The position numbers and the translations under genes are program-made. A stretch of 64,000 nt of DNA from Liolophura sinensis (Eukaryota; Mollusca; Polyplacophora; Chitonida; Chitonidae): positions 32,846,402 through 32,910,401 of the forward strand of contig NC_088301.1 of the NCBI RefSeq assembly GCF_032854445.1, written 5' to 3'. The notes beneath the pieces were generated by a model, which made no database searches, was not told the DNA's origin, and worked only from the letters and a program-made list of their open reading frames with translations. Each line of letters begins with the position of its first letter. Within the stretch, counting starts at the first letter, position 1. Positions 1 to 10,837 of the stretch are shown piece by piece.

Positions 1-164
1 GACACGCTGACTTCTTCTCCGGCCGTACGTGGGAAGATCTGACAGCAACCTGCGGATGGTTGTGAGTTTCTCCCACCATAATGCTGGCCACCGTCGTATC
101 AGTGAAACATTCTTGAACACGGCGTAAAACACCAGTCAAATAAAATAAAATAAATAAATAAATA
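1..164 (+). mobile_element. SINE copy (family 1), cut by the window edge
   Basis: Matches the family-1 body from the CTCCGGCCGTACGTGGG segment to the GGCGTAAAACACCA tail and an (AAAT)n end. It meets the next copy tail to tail. Confidence 0.85.
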
Positions 165-372
165 ATTTATTTATTTGACTGATGTTTTACGCCGTACTGA
201 AGAATATTTCACTTATACCACGGCGGCCAGCATTACGGTGGGAGGAAACCGGGCATAGGACAGGAGCAAACCTACGACAATCCGCAGGTTACTGAGAGAT
301 CTTCCCATATACGGCCATAGAGGAAGCCAGCATGAACTGGACTTGAACTCACATCGACCGCATTGGGGAAAG
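165..372 (-). mobile_element. SINE copy (family 1)
   Basis: Reads TTTATTTGACTGATGTTTTACGCC, then the family body (CGGCGGCCAGCATTACGGTG), and ends in the tRNA-derived part near GACCGCATTGG. Confidence 0.85.
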
Positions 373-984
373 TATACCATAGACTGATATTTACACACAC
401 CAAATGACCCCTTGTCGGCATATGACTAAAAATTGCGACGTTAAACCACTAGCATACACACATACCATATATACCATAGACTGTTTACTGAAAAATAAAA
501 TAAAAATAAAAAAGTGGAAAATACACAGAATCGAAGTGTTTGTCAGGTTTAATTATAATCAATGGCAACAATGTAATATCGCTGCAAACATTTCAATGAC
601 AGACTTGCTGGTAATAAAGTATATGAGTTCAGGCTTCCATATAAGAGCTGACCTGCATGTGTTAAATTTGATCAAAAGGTCACTCTGGCCGAATCAAACT
701 GGCGACCTTTTCCACATATGACATGCAGCATTGCCTGACTAACCGACGGCCTTTTAAAGGCAGGATTATGGATTATCTCCTGTTTACTGATCCATGTCGA
801 TATATAATCAATTTAAATGTACACGGCACAAACTAATTAAGTAATGAGCGTGAGCATGTAAAATGTATGTGGCTTATTCACATGTCATACGCTGTTCCCA
901 CTAATGCCGATTGGTCTTTGATCAGTGGGGTAACAGATTATATTCCAGCTCTCGCTCTTATGGCGTGTCTTCAAAAGAAAAGGT
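373..984. other. No gene; possible tRNA-derived repeat remnant
   Basis: No coding exon was recognised. At about 640-760, on the minus strand, GGTTAGTCAGGCAATGC followed by GCCAGTTTGATTCGG resembles the A and B boxes of a tRNA-derived SINE. Confidence 0.3.
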
Positions 985-1078
985 AAGAGTTTCCTTTTAC
1001 CATAATGCTGGCTGCCGTCGTATAAGTGAAATAATCTTGAGTACGGCGTAAAACACCAATCAGATAAATAAATAAAGA
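985..1078 (+). mobile_element. SINE tail fragment (family 1)
   Basis: Carries CCATAATGCTGGCTGCCGTC and GAGTACGGCGTAAAACACCA with an (AAAT)n tail; the 5' half is absent. Confidence 0.8.
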
Positions 1079-4021
1079 AAAAAGTGCACTAAACCAAATG
1101 TGTCTAGTCCTGTATTCCCCAGGAAGTTATTTCTGTGATGTTGCGAAAACGAGATATCACAATTCAAAGTAAGCAAACCCACGCACACTGAGACCATCGA
1201 AAGCGCCACCATGTTATTAGTTTTATCCAATCAAACACGAGTTATTTCTATACCCCCGGGAACACGCCTGTTTCCGCTTACGTCCCCGAAACTCTTTTTC
1301 GCCCTTTTACCACATGTTCGTTGGGTACGAGTGACGCAACATCGTGTTTGCGGTTGTTCCAATACTCTTTTAAGTCAGCAGGTTTGTTTGGTAGCTTATG
1401 AATGGTTCGGTTCACTCCTGGCACAAAGGTTTTTGCCAACCATGCACAAACCTGTCCGCCGAAGTATAAGTGATAAATACATGGGGTAGGCCTACGGCGT
1501 TATAAATCTAAATCAGATAATCAAAAATTAAACAGTGGAAACTGCTGCCAGAATATCATTATGCACAGAATTATAAATGGATTATAATTAGAATATTAGG
1601 TTTATGTTGTTGGCACATTACAGGAAAATGGGTTAGCGCCATTCCCGTTTCGAAATGCAGAGGTCTTTTAGCCATTTGCCGTCTACTACCATCCCGAACC
1701 TATAATTATAAATTGCAAATATTTTTCAGAAGAAGAGATTGCACATTTTCTACTGTGCCGCTTCACTAGAAAGAAATATAGACTCTTACAGTCGCTCTGT
1801 ACTTTTTGATTTATACATTTATTGCTAATTTAAAAAAGTTTAATAATCTGATTTGCTAACAATATACAGCGTATAGGGAGTAAACCCAGGGCAGGGATGA
1901 TAGTGTGATAACTGGCAAATGTCTCACGTAACGGGTGAAATACGGCCTCTTGTTAGTTTATGTGGGTTAGGGTTCTATTCTAACCATTCATGTAAATGCT
2001 TAGAAAGTAGCAAAATACACGCCCCCTAGCACCATAGCTTATGTCACTTCCGGTATCAGAACATGAATTGCTGCAAAACTATAAAAGCAAAGCCCGGCCT
2101 ATCCAGCTACAAGTGAAATTTCAGTTTTAAATGAGTAGTCGACAGGCCTGCATATAACATATAACAATTTTCAACTAAAAGATTGTTTTAACTGATAATG
2201 ACATTAATTACATCAAAATTTACTGATAAAACTGTGGAAGTTATTATCCACAACCATGGATATCTATAATAGATCTATACATTCTGTAAATAATGTGTCA
2301 TTGGGCTTACATGAAAACTGCTATCTCTCTCCAGGCTGTGTCACAACGACAAATTATCGCTGTTACACCATGCATGGGAACAAAACTACTTCCCTTTTAG
2401 CTTAGCGTTTCTGTTAAACCGACCGTATTGCCATGGGGCACGTAACCTGTCTTTTATAACTCACTTCTACTCCAGGGGTGGGATAACGGCATGTCAGTTC
2501 AAATACTGGACTTTTAACTGCAAGACAGTAGCAGTGAAAAACCGAACTCAGAGTGGCACAATTTCATCGGGGTTTTTAACAGTTTTGTATGTGAGAAACA
2601 CCCAAATTGTAACGTGCTATATTGTCAGTCGGATGCTGTGTGAAAAGGTGACTACGATTGTGTGAATATGCCTATCATTCAAATTTTCCATTACTAAACA
2701 ATTTCCATGGAAACCAGCATTTTGACAGAAACATCCCTAGTTTTAAGTTCACCTCATAAATAATAAAATTCATTATCATTTGATATGTAGGCCAGAAATT
2801 ATTTACAACATTTCCAGTTTAAATAGGAGACTATAGTTGCTCTAAATACCAGCATGCATACAAATTATGAAACCATGAGCTAAACGATATGTGATCAGGT
2901 AGTTGAAGCTTGCAAATTCCAGCCGGTTACCATGGAAACCAGAAATTTATTCGAAACAGCCCCGTGTTAATAGGGTTCACCTCACTATGAACTACATATA
3001 ACAAATGTGAAATCGTTATCTGAAGGAATATGAATTCTGTTGCAATGGCGTCATTAATATTTGTAATGGAAATCAGAAATTCGATCCAAAAAAGGCCCAA
3101 GTTGAATAAAGGAACCTAGTTCAACTCCGTGAAAATACAGAAAATACAGAAGTTCCATATTCTTGAGTATGCATAAATACATAAACTAGAAAAAAATTAC
3201 ATAGTTCATTTGGATCTGTAAGAAAGCTATTAAAGCTATGGGGACTAACACTCAAAAAAATATTCTGTTATTATAACACAATATTGCACCTTCACCAGAT
3301 GCCTATCACACCTACTGACGCGAAGTATCAGCCGAGACAACGAGGCTGTCATACATTAGAAGTTTGTGACTTCATATTTTCTTTGTTACGTTCCTAAAAA
3401 ATCATGTTCTGGTGGTATAACTCTTTCTGGAACTGTGGTTCTTGGAGGCGACATTAACTAATCTGTATTGCAGTCAATAAACCTTTGCTTAAAAAAGTCG
3501 ACCATTAACACGGAAAGTTGGACAATGAATACAGAGACATTGCTTTTGCTGATGTTAAGTATCTATTTATTTAAATTATATGTAATATCGTAATGAAGAA
3601 TTGTTTACTTACATGGCAGTTCTGGGTTATGGGAGGCGGAAACTGGAAATCCTGGAGTCAACCTTCACCCTGTGCCGGGTACCTGACAAACCCCCTGACT
3701 TCAAGCTGTACGCGAACCAAGCACAGGCGGTGTCGAGCCTACGACCTCACTGACAAGGCGCCGACAGGCTGTGACGAGAAAAATCTTACAGGCAAAAAAG
3801 CTTTCGATGATCGCTTTTTATATCAGTGATATAATCTTCCTATATCAATAAAATAAAATCGTAGAGATAATATAATATCTGCGTGAATTAAATTCATACA
3901 TCCTTTTCTGAATTTATTCCAAACGATGTCTTTAATGTCTATACTATTTCAGGTGCTCTACAAATAAAAATAGACCTAAAACATTATAGACCTTTTTTTC
4001 TGATGATATGTTCTAAAAGTA
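1079..4021. other. Mostly featureless non-coding sequence
   Basis: AT-rich with no exon I can support. A G+C-richer patch at 1266-1460 has both strands open (see findings). A second patch at about 3617-3790 contains GGGTACCTGACAAACCCCCT and, on the minus strand, a B-box-like GGCTCGACACC; it may be a SINE remnant. Confidence 0.4.
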
Positions 4022-4033
4022 TGCTCTCTAAAA

Positions 4034-4182
4034 TTTATTTATTTATTTGATTGGTGTTTTACGCCGTACTAAAGAATGTATATACAAGACTGGCAGCCAG
4101 TATTATGGTGGGAGGAAACCGGGCAGAGCCAGGGGAAACCCATGACTCTCCGCAGGTTGGTGGAAGACATTCCCACGTACGG
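4034..4182 (-). mobile_element. 5'-truncated SINE (family 1) with 12-bp target duplication
   Basis: The element runs from (TTTA)n and GATTGGTGTTTTACGCCG to CCCACGTACGG. It is flanked by perfect copies of TGCTCTCTAAAA at 4022-4033 and 4183-4194. It therefore inserted already truncated, before the tRNA-like head. Confidence 0.9.
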
Positions 4183-4194
4183 TGCTCTCTAAAA

Positions 4195-6330
4195 AGTAGA
4201 TAAACAAAAATGGAAGACTAGTATATACTTTGTCACCTATTTTTTGACACAATAAATCTCGCTATCTGGCAGGGACACTTCACAGAAATGCAGGACCATA
4301 ACAGAATTCAAATTTAACAGTTTTAGGAGACGAAAAAAAGTTTAATCAAATTAAAACTTTACATTGTGAATAGCTTGTTAAAATCATTTGAACATTTTGT
4401 GCATGACAATACGACTGGAGGAAGTTGAGCGCAGTAAAATAACAGGAACTTCCCATGAAATTCATGAACGCTTACTGGTATGTGGGCGAAGTTTCTTGAA
4501 ATCAAAGTAAATATCTTCCTTTTGTTTTCGCAAAATTAAACGCTAAACATTTTCACAGAGTGATGTCAGGCAGGGTTATCATGTCTTGATCGAAGCCCGC
4601 ATATCTCTATTCACTACATACCACCCCATAGGCATCTTAATTGGATCTGTACGGTTGAGAAGCTGTTACGGAGTGATCTCAAAAGATTCGATATAAAACT
4701 GTTGTATGCCATTGAAGTATTTTAAGACGACAATCTAATCACAGCTAATCTAAGCAAAAGAACGCTTTGTCAATAAATACGCGCATGCTGGTGTTTTACA
4801 TTCAGACTTACCTGACAGGCTTTGGTGGAGACAACAGCTTAAAGAAAAGGTAAGCTAAAATGACATTGGTCCAGTTTTTGGAAACGTGTATTACTTGGCT
4901 GTCTTATTATTTGGGCTTTCAGTGCCAGTCAGATAGAATAATCTGAGAGGTGAAGTTATAAAACGTTGTTGATTAGGTCTGAAAATGATTATTCGGTTAG
5001 CATTCATGCAAAATCTCTATACTTGTGGAGGGTCAGCATGGATTTTTCTCGAGGAAAGTATCTGATAATTTCTTTATATATACCATTTTCCTCTTAGGGA
5101 AAATAAGAGTCTATTGATATATATTGCTTTAGACTCGTATAGTCGTACGTGGTTAATAATGATATACTACTAACCACATGAATGTAAAAGGTTTCACAAG
5201 CATTCGACCTTCTTTCGTCGGGATTTTTGTCAAGTCAGCCGGTGACTTTATTTACGTGGTAATGCATCGGCATTTTTCATGATTAAGAATCTACTGTGTT
5301 TGTAATACAATAGTTGAGAGTTTGGAAGAGTGTACTTCTGCCTGACTCAAATACATTCAATTTTCTCTAGAAAACAATATCTTTCACAGAGGCTTCAAGG
5401 CTGGTTCGCAACTTGACACTGTTGGTCTTATAAAGCTGTTGGTTGTAAACTTCTTTTTGACGCGATCAAGGCATGTCGCGTGAATTCGTTCTTGATTAGA
5501 GTTTTCGTGATTTTACCTTTGACATGTTGAGTCTGCTGAATTTGTCATCCCGGCTTGTCAAGTTCTTTCCAAAAGAGTGGAGTTTGTAGTACTACCATGC
5601 ACGTACATACTCTTTGTTGTATAATATTAGGTTATTGGCGTATAATGAGTTTTATACCTCTGTTGACATTAAAATGCCATGTGGACACTTCTGCACTAAA
5701 GTTATGTGTGCTCCAGTGTATCTTCGATCACACTGTTTTTTTCTCACCGAGGGGGCTGTCTTAATCGAACTAAACCGTTGTTCTTTGCCAGGACTGAGAT
5801 CAGCATCTGGCATGCGCATGAGATACAAGTTTCGCTGAGCCATCTGACCGGTGAAGACTAATTACCTTTCACAAATTTCACAAATAAAGATGAACATCTG
5901 AACCATATACGTAATAAGCTCCCATAAGCATCAGCTGTTGCTTGTAGGCTAAATTAGCTGCCACCTGATTGTTATTTACTCGCAGATCTAGAGACAAAGC
6001 ATGCTTTTAATATCACACAGGCGATTTTCCCTCCACCATTTCCATGTGAGAGTATATGTCATGTGCCTACGTGTAACAACGGGAATAGGTTTTCGGTGCT
6101 TAGAATATATAGGCAAACTTGTAGTAACTGGTTAGAATTTCCTTTTTGGCTCAGTAAATTAGTAGAGTTTTGGATGTCGAATCATCAGATCAGAGTTCAT
6201 AACTGCTCTAGTCCCACCAACCTTCGTCACGGATAACCGAAATGCCACTGGAAAAACACCATCGTTCCTTTGTGACCACTCCAACCGTCAAATTCGGTAA
6301 TGTAAACAAGACATTCCGCTTTGATTTCAG
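4195..6330. other. Upstream region of the BRICHOS gene
   Basis: No coding exon found. It contains the candidate leader exon at 4780-4849 and presumably the promoter. Short open frames at 5555-5843 overlap on both strands and show no protein-like composition. Confidence 0.4.
4780..4849 (+). other. Candidate 5' non-coding exon of the BRICHOS gene
   Basis: The coding start at 6331 lies directly after a splice acceptor, which implies an upstream leader exon. A good donor, AAAG then GTAAGC, is at 4850, preceded by a TATA-like AATAAATAC at about 4770. Position and donor quality are the only support; transcript data would settle it. Confidence 0.25.
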
Positions 6331-9300
6331 ATGAAACTTGGGGTGATCTGCCTTGCTGTCTGTGCCGCAGTCTCGTTTGCTCAGAAGGTTTGTAACTTTT
6401 GTGACGCTTAGGTATTATAAACTTTAACAAACTAGTGTATGCATTAAGTTTCTTCATTTTACCTCAAGGTTTGTTGATGAAGAGGTAAATAAGCTAATTA
6501 ATGGGAAATCAGTGACTAGAAGCAATGATATGTTACTTGATCATGGTAATTGTCTGCCGAGGCCAATGTTAATAAGCATAATAAAATTTGGACGAACTTA
6601 CAAGTCTTCATGGCTGATTACGCCTTGTATATTTCATTGCTTTATTTAATCGGTATTTTACGCCGCACTCAAGAATATTTCACTTTTACGACGGCGGCCA
6701 ACAGTATAGTGGAAGAAAACCGGGCAGAGCCCAGGCCCTCGACTATCTGCAGGTTGCTGCAGACCTTCCCACGTACGGCCGGAGAGGGAGCCAGCATGAA
6801 CAGCGACCCCATTGGTGTGAGGCGCCTAGGTCATTGCGCCTCGCTGACACACTCACCTCCTTGGTTACCTCGGCTTCTCCCTGTATATTTTATAGCTTAA
6901 TCCAGAAATCAACACATCTCAGGTTACAAGCTAAAATTTGCGATAACTTCTTGTAACTTTGCCGTCTGAAAGATACATTTACCAAACTTTTATTACGTAT
7001 TATTCTTTTTTTTTAACAAATAATATTCTCTTTGATGTGTTGAAGGGTCAGTTTCATGCCACGTTTTTAATCCTTTGTGACCTTCGCTCTTTGGAAATAG
7101 CAAACAGAAGTTGTGACGAGAACAGGGAGTTATCTGGTGGAGGAGATGATCATCACCGACAGTAGCCGTCAACGGGAGGAACACAGGAATAACGTCACTG
7201 ACGCTCAAGGCGTCGTTACTCAGCACGTCGTCGTGAAACTCTTCTCAAAGGTAATCCGGATTTTGTCAGTCTAGCATTTGAGTTCGACAGTTTGATTTAG
7301 ATATAATGATGGCCGAGATGTCTAAACTATTATAACGTGGTCAATGATATTTCGAGTTCAAATCTAGCACCAAAGCCGTCATTATGCATGGAACATTACG
7401 ATCATGAATTGTGTCCGGTTAAAAATGTTATTAAATGGTATTGGATTGATAAGCTTCTTTATGGACATTACATAATTTAGGTTGGCTTATAACACAAATA
7501 TAACATCAAAAACATCCATGTTGGGTTGCCCCGTCACAATTCTTAACGGCAGCTGATATCTAACTCAAACTTCTTCACCTCGTCTCGCCACGATATGGCC
7601 GAAATATGTTCATCACTACTTTACATCGTAGTGAAATAATGTGGTAATAACAAAACATAAAGTTAAAATAGTCCGCAGTGATCAGCTTTCATACCAATAA
7701 ACTACATGACACAAGCTCTGGTTAAATGTTGAAGATATACATGACACTTTGGTAGGTTGTGTGATTTAACATCTAAAATTCCTCACTGGACAAATTCTTG
7801 TTTCTGTCTCAAGCGTGTGCCATCACTTTCTAATTCGTTTGTCACATCTTCGTGGGTGTTTTTTTTTTGTTAACTATCGTCTTCACATCCCATCTTCCGT
7901 TTCCGTCTTTCCCGCTCGAGTGTCTCAATGGTGAGTAACCCCTTTGAAGTGTCCAGATCGATGGGATAGCACAGCTTCGATTCTTACATAAATCTTACAA
8001 ATAATGAAGCATGAATATTGGTAAATTGCTTACATTATTCCCTATATCTCTAAGTTTGAGTAAACGCAAAATTTTGATCACCTGTATCACATAAACATCA
8101 ACATAGGCAGATATGAATATAATGAATTCATCATTTTCTTCTGGTGATAGGCGGATATTTAACTGATTATAAATGACAAAAAATTTCTCTGCTCCATTTT
8201 TACATTCGAGATAAATCTATAATTTTTTTAGCAAAATTATTATTTCTTCTACCGACATGACCAAAATCAGAAAATTCCTAATCTGACATGCCCGCATTTG
8301 TATAAAACTTGCCATGCGTTGTGGCTTCATTGTGTTTCGCGGTTATCTTTCCTCGCAGCTCCGTTTTTTTCAGACAACTTTGTCTCAAAAGCAGATTTCG
8401 CAAACTTTAAACTGTGCACTGACTGTAACACCATAAAAGCCTGTACATTTGGAGGCTTCAGCAAAAATCTTCTGACACCATGGCGTATATGACACATGAA
8501 CTGCGTTTACCGGTTTACTGTATCGTGGTTGTGGAGGTTGGAATAAAGCAATTTCAAAAAATCACTTTTCATTTACCTTACTTAACCCCAGTTTACCTTT
8601 CATGACTTTGGTCGGCATTAGTTCACTTTTATTTACCTTACTTAACAATGGTTAGCCTTGGAACACCATTGTTTGCTTCACATTACCTCAAATTACCATA
8701 CTTTACCGTTGGCTTACCGCACTTAAATCTATGGAAACCGTTTCAATCCATAGTATTTTTGTTATAAGGGATATTTCCTTGCCCACGGAAGCTTAAAGAA
8801 GAAGAGTGCTTTGTACTGTGTGTTTCTTCTATTCACAGGGTTTGGTAGTATCATACAGCAGCAATGAAAAGATCTGCTTTGTTGGAGCACTGGACAAGGA
8901 CGACATGCCAGTACCGGAAGAAGTATTTGACGATGTGACTGTAACTGGACAAGTTACTGTAAGTGAAGAAACGGTCATATATGAAGAGTGCTCTGACATT
9001 TTTCGCAGCATCAGATTACGATACTGTTCATATAAAAATACGGCCCTGTTTTAGCCCACCGTAATGCTGACCGCCTTTGTACGGCAAGTAGGCTACAGCG
9101 TAAAACACCAATAAAATAAATAAATTTTTAAATAATAAAAACGAATATGTCAATACCTCAGTCCCGATAGCCAGAATAAAGTTAAAAATGAGATTACATA
9201 GCTGTAGGGTGTCCAAATTATACAGTCCATTGACAGTTTAACGAATACACCTTTTTTTCTAAATATTTTTAAAATTTTCGGCAAAATCTGATACTACAGC

Positions 9301-10642
9301 GTACCTCTTGACCACATCTTATCGCTTTATATGTGTAATGGAAGCTTTATCGAATAGTCAAACGGAAGCACCGATAAAACTTCCGAATGACGTGAATAAA
9401 ATCTGAATGTCTCACCCTTTATCGACATCTATAATTAGACTGTTTCACACAACCATTTAATCCAAGTCTATTCTTGCGTTTTTATCAGGCTACGGAAGGC
9501 ACGGTTATAAAGGAAAGCACAGGACATGCACAAGCAGTAGATGGCGCTTTGTCAGATCTTCCGGTCGATGTGCAGGAAGCTTGTGGTGATCGCCGCATAC
9601 AAATGCTGCCAAGGGGTGGTCTCAAAGAAGGTATGTTGGTCTGCTTACTCTGCACATTGTGACTGGGTTGGTCATGCCTGTCGTTTTAAGTCTTAAAAGC
9701 AAATAAAACTAAAGGATTTCTATATTATTTAAAAAAAAAAACAAATAATATTGTTTACAGTTGGCTGAAGACGAGGTCTTCATGTGACATCAAGTAACAA
9801 AGCCAAAGTTAGTATTTAAAATAGTTTATATATTTAAGCTGGAAAGAGCATGTTCTTCTCAGATACATAAGAGCCGTGTGAACACGGCCATGTCTCAGTT
9901 GATTTCCCGCTTACATCTGTTTATTTAATTGGTTGGTGTTTTACGTCGCACTCAAGAATATTTCACTCATACGTTGGCAGCCAGCATTATGGTGGGTGGA
10001 AACCGGGCTGAGCCATGGGGAAACAACTCCGCAGGTTGTTATAAGACTTTCCCACCTACGGCCGGAGAGAACGTACTTACACAAAGACTGTTCTGATAAC
10101 TTTCCGAGGCATATGATTTGATCTCGCTTTTCGATAATGGTTATTTTGGGACTGTAAAAATCGTCTGTATAATGTAGGCTACATGTATATATTTTGGATT
10201 CAGGCATAGTTGTTACCACCTTTTCCTTTAAATGTGTCGAAGCAAAACTTCAAATCTGCTCATGTTTAAATCAGTTGATCTTGTCCATTGAACTTAAAAC
10301 CTTCAATTTCTAGGTCAGCCTCTTAGGCTGAAGAGAACAGCTAAAATCGGGTTACTCCCGCCTTCCGACTGCGGTCGTGAACTCAAATCAAGGAAGAAAT
10401 GCTCCTCAAAAACCACTTCTTCGTGCTGTAAACAATGCCACTCGTCTATCCCGTATTGTTTCAAGGACTACTACTTTGAGGATATTCCTTGTTCCCCGCC
10501 ATCGTACGGTGGGGGGTCGCATGGAGGTTCCTACCAAGCAGGCTCACAGCCAGACTATAGTTCCTACGGCGTGCCAGCATCACCGCCTGGTGGGCACTAT
10601 GGTTCATACCATCAACAAGCAGATCCACACGGAGGCTATTAA
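6331..10642 (+). CDS. Secreted BRICHOS-domain precursor with furin site and Cys-rich C-terminus (5 exons)
   Basis: Five exons join in frame: 6331-6387, 7101-7250, 8839-8958, 9489-9630 and 10314-10642 (798 nt, 265 aa), with introns in phases 0,0,0,1 and GT-AG borders. Residues 1-17 are a hydrophobic signal peptide (MKLGVICLAVCAAVSFA). Residues about 20-150 resemble a BRICHOS domain: a beta-rich region, Cys82 in KICFVGAL and Cys141 in EACGD, the two family cysteines 59 residues apart, the second with the CGD context typical of the family; one N-glycosylation sequon at N50. RLKR (161-164) is a furin-type site. The rest (165-265) has cysteines at 176, 186, 194, 195, 198, 205 and 216, then a Gly/Ser/Tyr/His-rich tail. 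BRICHOS prodomains act as chaperones for an aggregation-prone C-terminal segment, so secretion and cleavage are inferred. The start follows a good acceptor (TTTGATTTCAG then ATG), so a 5' non-coding exon probably lies upstream. The least certain border is the exon 2 acceptor at 7099-7100 (AAATAG); a nearby CAG would break the frame. Confidence 0.8.
6638..6855 (-). mobile_element. SINE copy (family 1) in BRICHOS intron 1
   Basis: Starts TTTATTTAATCGGTATTTTACGCC, contains the GACGGCGGCCAACAG body and reaches the tRNA-derived part at ACCCCATTGGTGTGAGG. It lies sense-opposed between exons 1 and 2. Confidence 0.85.
7251..8838 (+). other. BRICHOS intron 2
   Basis: Non-coding. A weak repeat of TTACCTTACTTAAC-like segments lies at 8570-8720. 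Nothing else was recognised. Confidence 0.5.
9050..9128 (+). mobile_element. Degenerate SINE tail (family 1)
   Basis: CCCACCGTAATGCTGACCGCC followed by GCGTAAAACACCAATAAAAT and (AAAT)n; inside BRICHOS intron 3. Confidence 0.65.
9920..10070 (-). mobile_element. SINE copy (family 1) in BRICHOS intron 4
   Basis: TTATTTAATTGGTTGGTGTTTTACG, GGCAGCCAGCATTATGGTGG and CCTACGGCCGGAGAG identify a 5'-truncated copy. Confidence 0.85.
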
Positions 10643-10831
10643 ATGCAGAGAGTATTATAACCCAACTATAGGTCCTTCGACATACGGGCAGCATTGTAGA
10701 TATGTCACCGTATAAAACGGGCCACAGTTACAAGTATGACATTGTATGAGAAGAAACCGAGATTGCGAATGTCCACGAAAGCATTTATTCTGTGAGATGT
10801 ACATTGCGGACTTATATACTGAAGTTTCTCA

Positions 10832-10837
10832 AATAAA
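10832..10837 (+). terminator. Polyadenylation signal of the BRICHOS gene
   Basis: AATAAA lies 190 nt after the TAA stop at 10640-10642 and is the first such hexamer downstream. It gives a short 3' UTR. Confidence 0.55.
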
